Shown piece by piece: positions 5,334-7,861 of a stretch of 7,861 nucleotides of DNA. Made by a program: the position numbers and the translations under genes. Position 1 is the stretch's first letter; each line of letters starts with the position of its first letter. Under the pieces are notes generated by a model. The model made no database searches. It worked only from the letters and a program-made list of their open reading frames with translations, and was not told the origin of the DNA. This DNA is from an uncultured Chloroflexota bacterium (GTDB taxonomy: Bacteria > Chloroflexota > UBA4733): NCBI GenBank assembly GCA_937967325.1, contig CALBSQ010000242.1, positions 1 to 7,861 on the forward strand, written 5' to 3'.

Positions 5334-7202
5334 TCAATCCGGGAAGTTGCCGCTCTTCGTGCCGATGATGTAGGGCGTCGTCACGCCCTCGTAGTCGACC
5401 ATCGTGCTCAGGCCGAAGGCGGCGTGTACCAGCACGTGGCAGTGCAGCATCCACAGGCCGGGATTGTCGGCCAGGAAGGCGACCTCCCAGGTCTCGTGCG
5501 GCCCAACCAGAATGGAGTCCAGGTGGACCGGACTGCCGGTAATGGCCTTGCCATTCTTGCTGAGCACGGAGACGTAGTGGCCGTGCAGGTGCATGGGGTG
5601 GTACTCGTCCGTCTCGTTGATGAAGCGCAGCCGGACGTACTGCCCCTCGCGCACCATGATCGGCGCGGTGTCGGGGAAGGACTTGCCGTTGAGCGTGTGG
5701 ATGAACTGCCGCTGGCCGTAGCGGAAGCCGAGCTGGTTGGCGATACGCAGGTCCTGGCTGACGTCGAAGGTCTGGTGCGACGCCACCGGATCGACGGCCG
5801 GCGCGCCGTAGCTGGTGAGGTCGAAGCGCGGGAGGCTGGCGGCGTTGGGCGCTTGCGGAGCGGCGCCATCGCCTATACTCACCCACTCCCGTCGCGGCTC
5901 GCGGCTGCCGGTCTTGGGGCGCTCGTCCAGGATCTGGACCTGGCCCGAGGTGGGCATGCGGAAGGCGATGTCGTAGCGTTGCCCCATGCCGATCGGCAGC
6001 AGTTCGGGGCCGAGCGTCTGCGGCTGGTTGAGGTCGTGCCCATCGAGGGCGACCACCTGATAGGGTGCGCCGATCGGCGCCAGGAGCTCCGGCGTGCCGG
6101 TCATGTCGCTGCCGAAGGCACTGATCAGGCGCAGCCGCACCAGCTGGTCGGGCTGGGCATCCAGGTGCATTGGGGGCTGCTGCTCGTTGGCGTCGCCGAT
6201 CAGGACGGCGTAGTCGCGGTCGTAGCGGGGACCCTGCTTCGGCTCGACCACCAGCGCCCCGTACAGGCCGCGGGACACCTGGTCGAAGGCGTGCTGGTGG
6301 GAGTGATACCAGTAGGTGCCGGGGTCCTTCACCACGAACTCGTAGGTGTAGGTGGCGCCCGGCGGCACGGCGTCCTGGGTGACGCCCGAGACGCCGTCTT
6401 CAGCGTTGGGGAGGCGCAGCCCGTGCCAGTGGATGGCAGTGGGCTCGGGCAGGTGGTTGACGAGCGTGACCTTGAGGCGGTCCCCTTCGATGACGCGCAG
6501 CTCGGGACCGGGGACTTCGCCATTGTAGGTCCACGATTGGCGGCCGTCGACCGTCGCTGCCTGCGCGGTGAGGGTGAAGCTCTTGACGGGCTGAACGCCC
6601 GGCGGCTCGGTGAGGCTCGCCACCGGGATGACCGGCTGGCCGGGCATCGCCATGTTCATGCTGATCGCGTAAGGCAGGGGGTTGATGCCGGACAGGACCC
6701 CGACCAGCGTCAGCGCGGTCACGGGGACAGCTTCGAGCACCGCTCGAATCGGGTGGCGCCGGACAGGCGGGCGGGCACGCGGACCGCGCACCAGCAGCAG
6801 GGCGAGGAGCAGCACGGACACGGCTTCCAGCAATCCGGTGATCACGTCGGGGATGCCCGCGACCTCGGGCTGGCCGGGGTCGTGGCCGATAGGCAATCCG
6901 ATCGTCCTGGAGACTGTCCAGACAACCAGGCAGCCCAGCGCGACCAGTATGGCCGTAGCGAACACCATTCGGCTGGGCCGGACCAGCATCAACGCGGCGA
7001 GGACCATCTGCAGACAGACCGTCAGCAAGAAGAGGATCCCGAAGGGCAAGTAATCCTGGAAATGGTCCGGCGCAACCGAGAAGTGGATAGCCGCGGCCCC
7101 CAAAGTCAGCATGGCCGCGGGATACAGCAGCCCGCCTCCGTACGCCGGACGAGCGGCGCCAGCTTCGGTTGGTTCTGACGGGGCCTGCAGTTGTGTCGTC
7201 AT
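5334..7202 (-). CDS. multicopper oxidase with fused N-terminal five-helix membrane domain
   Basis: The product is 622 aa. Residues 25-176 form about five membrane helices (near 25-43, 52-75, 79-98, 119-138 and 155-176). Arg-rich loops at 75-78 and 139-153 predict N-terminus inside and the enzyme outside. Residues 205-622 are a laccase-type multicopper oxidase. All four copper motifs are present: HWHG (258-261), WYHSHQH (298-304), HPMHLHGH (535-542) and HCHVLVH (587-593). The type-1 axial position, ten residues after C588, is L598, not Met. Such enzymes oxidise phenolics, metal ions or other reductants and reduce O2 to water; the substrate is unknown. The ATG has AAAGGAA six nt upstream. The membrane segment, with I-H-F-S-V-A-P-D-H-F and S-R-T-I-G-L-P-I-G, resembles a separate membrane family I recall from actinobacteria and Chloroflexota. 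It is likely co-transcribed with the DUF998 gene. Confidence 0.95.
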   Translation of the reverse strand: MTTQLQAPSEPTEAGAARPAYGGGLLYPAAMLTLGAAAIHFSVAPDHFQDYLPFGILFLLTVCLQMVLAALMLVRPSRMVFATAILVALGCLVVWTVSRTIGLPIGHDPGQPEVAGIPDVITGLLEAVSVLLLALLLVRGPRARPPVRRHPIRAVLEAVPVTALTLVGVLSGINPLPYAISMNMAMPGQPVIPVASLTEPPGVQPVKSFTLTAQAATVDGRQSWTYNGEVPGPELRVIEGDRLKVTLVNHLPEPTAIHWHGLRLPNAEDGVSGVTQDAVPPGATYTYEFVVKDPGTYWYHSHQHAFDQVSRGLYGALVVEPKQGPRYDRDYAVLIGDANEQQPPMHLDAQPDQLVRLRLISAFGSDMTGTPELLAPIGAPYQVVALDGHDLNQPQTLGPELLPIGMGQRYDIAFRMPTSGQVQILDERPKTGSREPRREWVSIGDGAAPQAPNAASLPRFDLTSYGAPAVDPVASHQTFDVSQDLRIANQLGFRYGQRQFIHTLNGKSFPDTAPIMVREGQYVRLRFINETDEYHPMHLHGHYVSVLSKNGKAITGSPVHLDSILVGPHETWEVAFLADNPGLWMLHCHVLVHAAFGLSTMVDYEGVTTPYIIGTKSGNFPD

Positions 7203-7221
7203 AGTGTTCCTTTCGGCGGTA

Positions 7222-7243
7222 AGTATAGCTCAAATGAGCTATA
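7222..7243 (-). promoter_or_regulatory. 20-bp dyad operator overlapping the -10 of the fused oxidase
   Basis: TATAGCTCAAATGAGCTATA (7224-7243) is a 9-2-9 perfect inverted repeat centred about 31 nt upstream of the oxidase ATG. On the minus strand its edge forms TATACT (7222-7227), 5 of 6 matches to a -10 box, 19 nt before the ATG; no good -35 is evident at 17 nt, which fits a regulated promoter. The symmetry and 2-nt centre resemble binding sites of small winged-helix (ArsR/SmtB-type) metal repressors, but the regulator is not in the window and its family is a guess. A bound protein would block the promoter. Confidence 0.6.
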
Positions 7244-7258
7244 TGATGAGGAAGGTGT

Positions 7259-7300
7259 CGCACCGCTGGGTGCGGCGCCACCCCAGGCAATCCCTGGTGG
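7259..7300 (-). other. two hairpins in the gap between the oxidase genes
   Basis: CGCACC/GGTGCG with a 4-nt loop (7259-7274) and an imperfect 8-bp stem with a 2-nt bulge (7278-7300) lie between the stop of the upstream oxidase and the dyad operator. Neither is followed by a T-run on the minus strand, so they are not classical terminators. They may still separate or modulate the two transcription units by pausing or processing. Confidence 0.3.
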
Positions 7301-7315
7301 AACAGCGATGTCGCG

Positions 7316-7861
7316 CTATACCGTTTGGAAGGTCGTCATCATTGCGCAGTCTTCGTGCTGCAGGTTGTGGCAGTGCAGCAGATACTTGCCTTTGTAGCCC
7401 TCGAAGCGCGTGATCACCCGCGCCTCCTCGCCCTCTGGGACGTTCAGGGTATCCTTCCAGCCGGTCTCGTAGGGCGCCGGCTTCTGCCCGTTGTTGCGGT
7501 CGAGGAGCTGGAAGTTGACCAGGTGCATGTGGATCGGGTGGGGCATGCCGTGGATGTTGAATAGCTTGGCATTAATGAGGCGCCAGATCTCCACGTCGCC
7601 CAGTTTTGGCATGGCGTCGACTCGGTTCGGGTCGAACTCCTGGCCGTTGATCTTCCATATGTAGGGGGCGTGCGCCAGGCTGAGCAGCGGCGCGAACACA
7701 AAGGTGCGCGTCCGCACCGCTTGCTCAGGGCGTAGGGTTTCGATATCTGCAAGCTTGGCGGGGATAGCGCTGTCGTCTTGCTCCTTGCGCACCACGTCGA
7801 AGCGCATGACCTGGCTCATCTGGCCTTGCTTGTTGCCGTTCTGCAGCACCACCTGGCTGCC
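7316..7861 (-). CDS. multicopper oxidase, CotA/bilirubin-oxidase-like, C-terminal part
   Basis: Only the last 181 codons are in view; the gene continues past position 7861, so no start can be given. The sequence is the third cupredoxin domain of a multicopper oxidase. NIHGMPHPIHMHLVNFQLLDR (fragment residues 102-122) carries type-1, type-2 and type-3 histidines H108, H111 and H113. HCHNLQHEDCAMM (163-175) carries C164, the type-1 ligand H169 and, ten residues after the Cys, a Met axial ligand (M174). The long P-H-P-I-H-x-H-L-V-x-F-x-x-L-x-R motif and the E-x-A-R-V-I-T-R-F-E-G-Y-x-G-K-Y-L-L-H-C-H run are characteristic of the spore-coat laccase CotA/bilirubin oxidase/phenoxazinone synthase branch. 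It precedes a second, distantly related oxidase on the same strand with a 113-nt gap. The substrate is unknown. Confidence 0.93.
   Translation of the reverse strand, partial: GSQVVLQNGNKQGQMSQVMRFDVVRKEQDDSAIPAKLADIETLRPEQAVRTRTFVFAPLLSLAHAPYIWKINGQEFDPNRVDAMPKLGDVEIWRLINAKLFNIHGMPHPIHMHLVNFQLLDRNNGQKPAPYETGWKDTLNVPEGEEARVITRFEGYKGKYLLHCHNLQHEDCAMMTTFQTV

Noticed and set aside
5220..7178. 652-codon open frame on the plus strand opposite the fused multicopper oxidase
   Set aside because: The opposite strand encodes an oxidase with all copper motifs. The antisense product has no recognisable domain and is rich in R, A, G, H, Q and D as expected of a mirror frame in GC-rich DNA.

Overview
The window is a high-GC bacterial segment with three parts: a core-metabolism operon, a stretch of broken and fragmentary genes, and a copper-oxidase cluster. 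The SucC/SucD sequences, the strong GGAG-type ribosome binding sites and the membrane-fused multicopper oxidase look most like Chloroflexota (Thermomicrobia/Sphaerobacter-like) or another high-GC soil or hot-environment lineage. This placement comes from recalled family resemblance, not a search, and is weak.

Positions 1-2192, minus strand: sucC and sucD, encoding succinyl-CoA synthetase beta and alpha, form a tight two-gene operon with a 5-nt gap. A very good sigma-70-type promoter lies upstream (TTGACA, 17 nt, CATACT). Directly after the sucD stop is a G-rich direct repeat that fits a G-quadruplex pattern on the transcript strand.

Positions 2193-4663 read as a gene graveyard. They hold a possible Cys-rich coding remnant with a perfect 12-bp hairpin, then a RibD-C/dihydrofolate-reductase-family gene broken by what looks like one missing C, with several dyads in its leader. 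Next come a 50-codon tail of an ABC transporter ATPase with no head, an intact small SnoaL/NTF2-like protein, a doubtful 69-aa reading frame, and a Uma2-family gene that appears to keep its ends but lack its catalytic core.

Positions 4664-7861, all minus strand, hold the copper cluster in transcription order. First is the C-terminal part of a CotA/bilirubin-oxidase-like multicopper oxidase running off the window edge. After a 113-nt gap with hairpins and a 20-bp dyad comes a 622-aa multicopper oxidase fused to about five N-terminal membrane helices. Last, 28 nt further on, is a six-helix DUF998-type membrane protein. The dyad overlaps the likely -10 of the fused oxidase, suggesting a repressor-controlled unit. 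The two oxidases differ at the type-1 copper axial position (Met versus Leu), so they probably do different jobs.

The most interesting candidate system is the membrane-anchored oxidase plus DUF998 partner behind its own operator. No RNA genes, CRISPR arrays or complete insertion sequences were seen.
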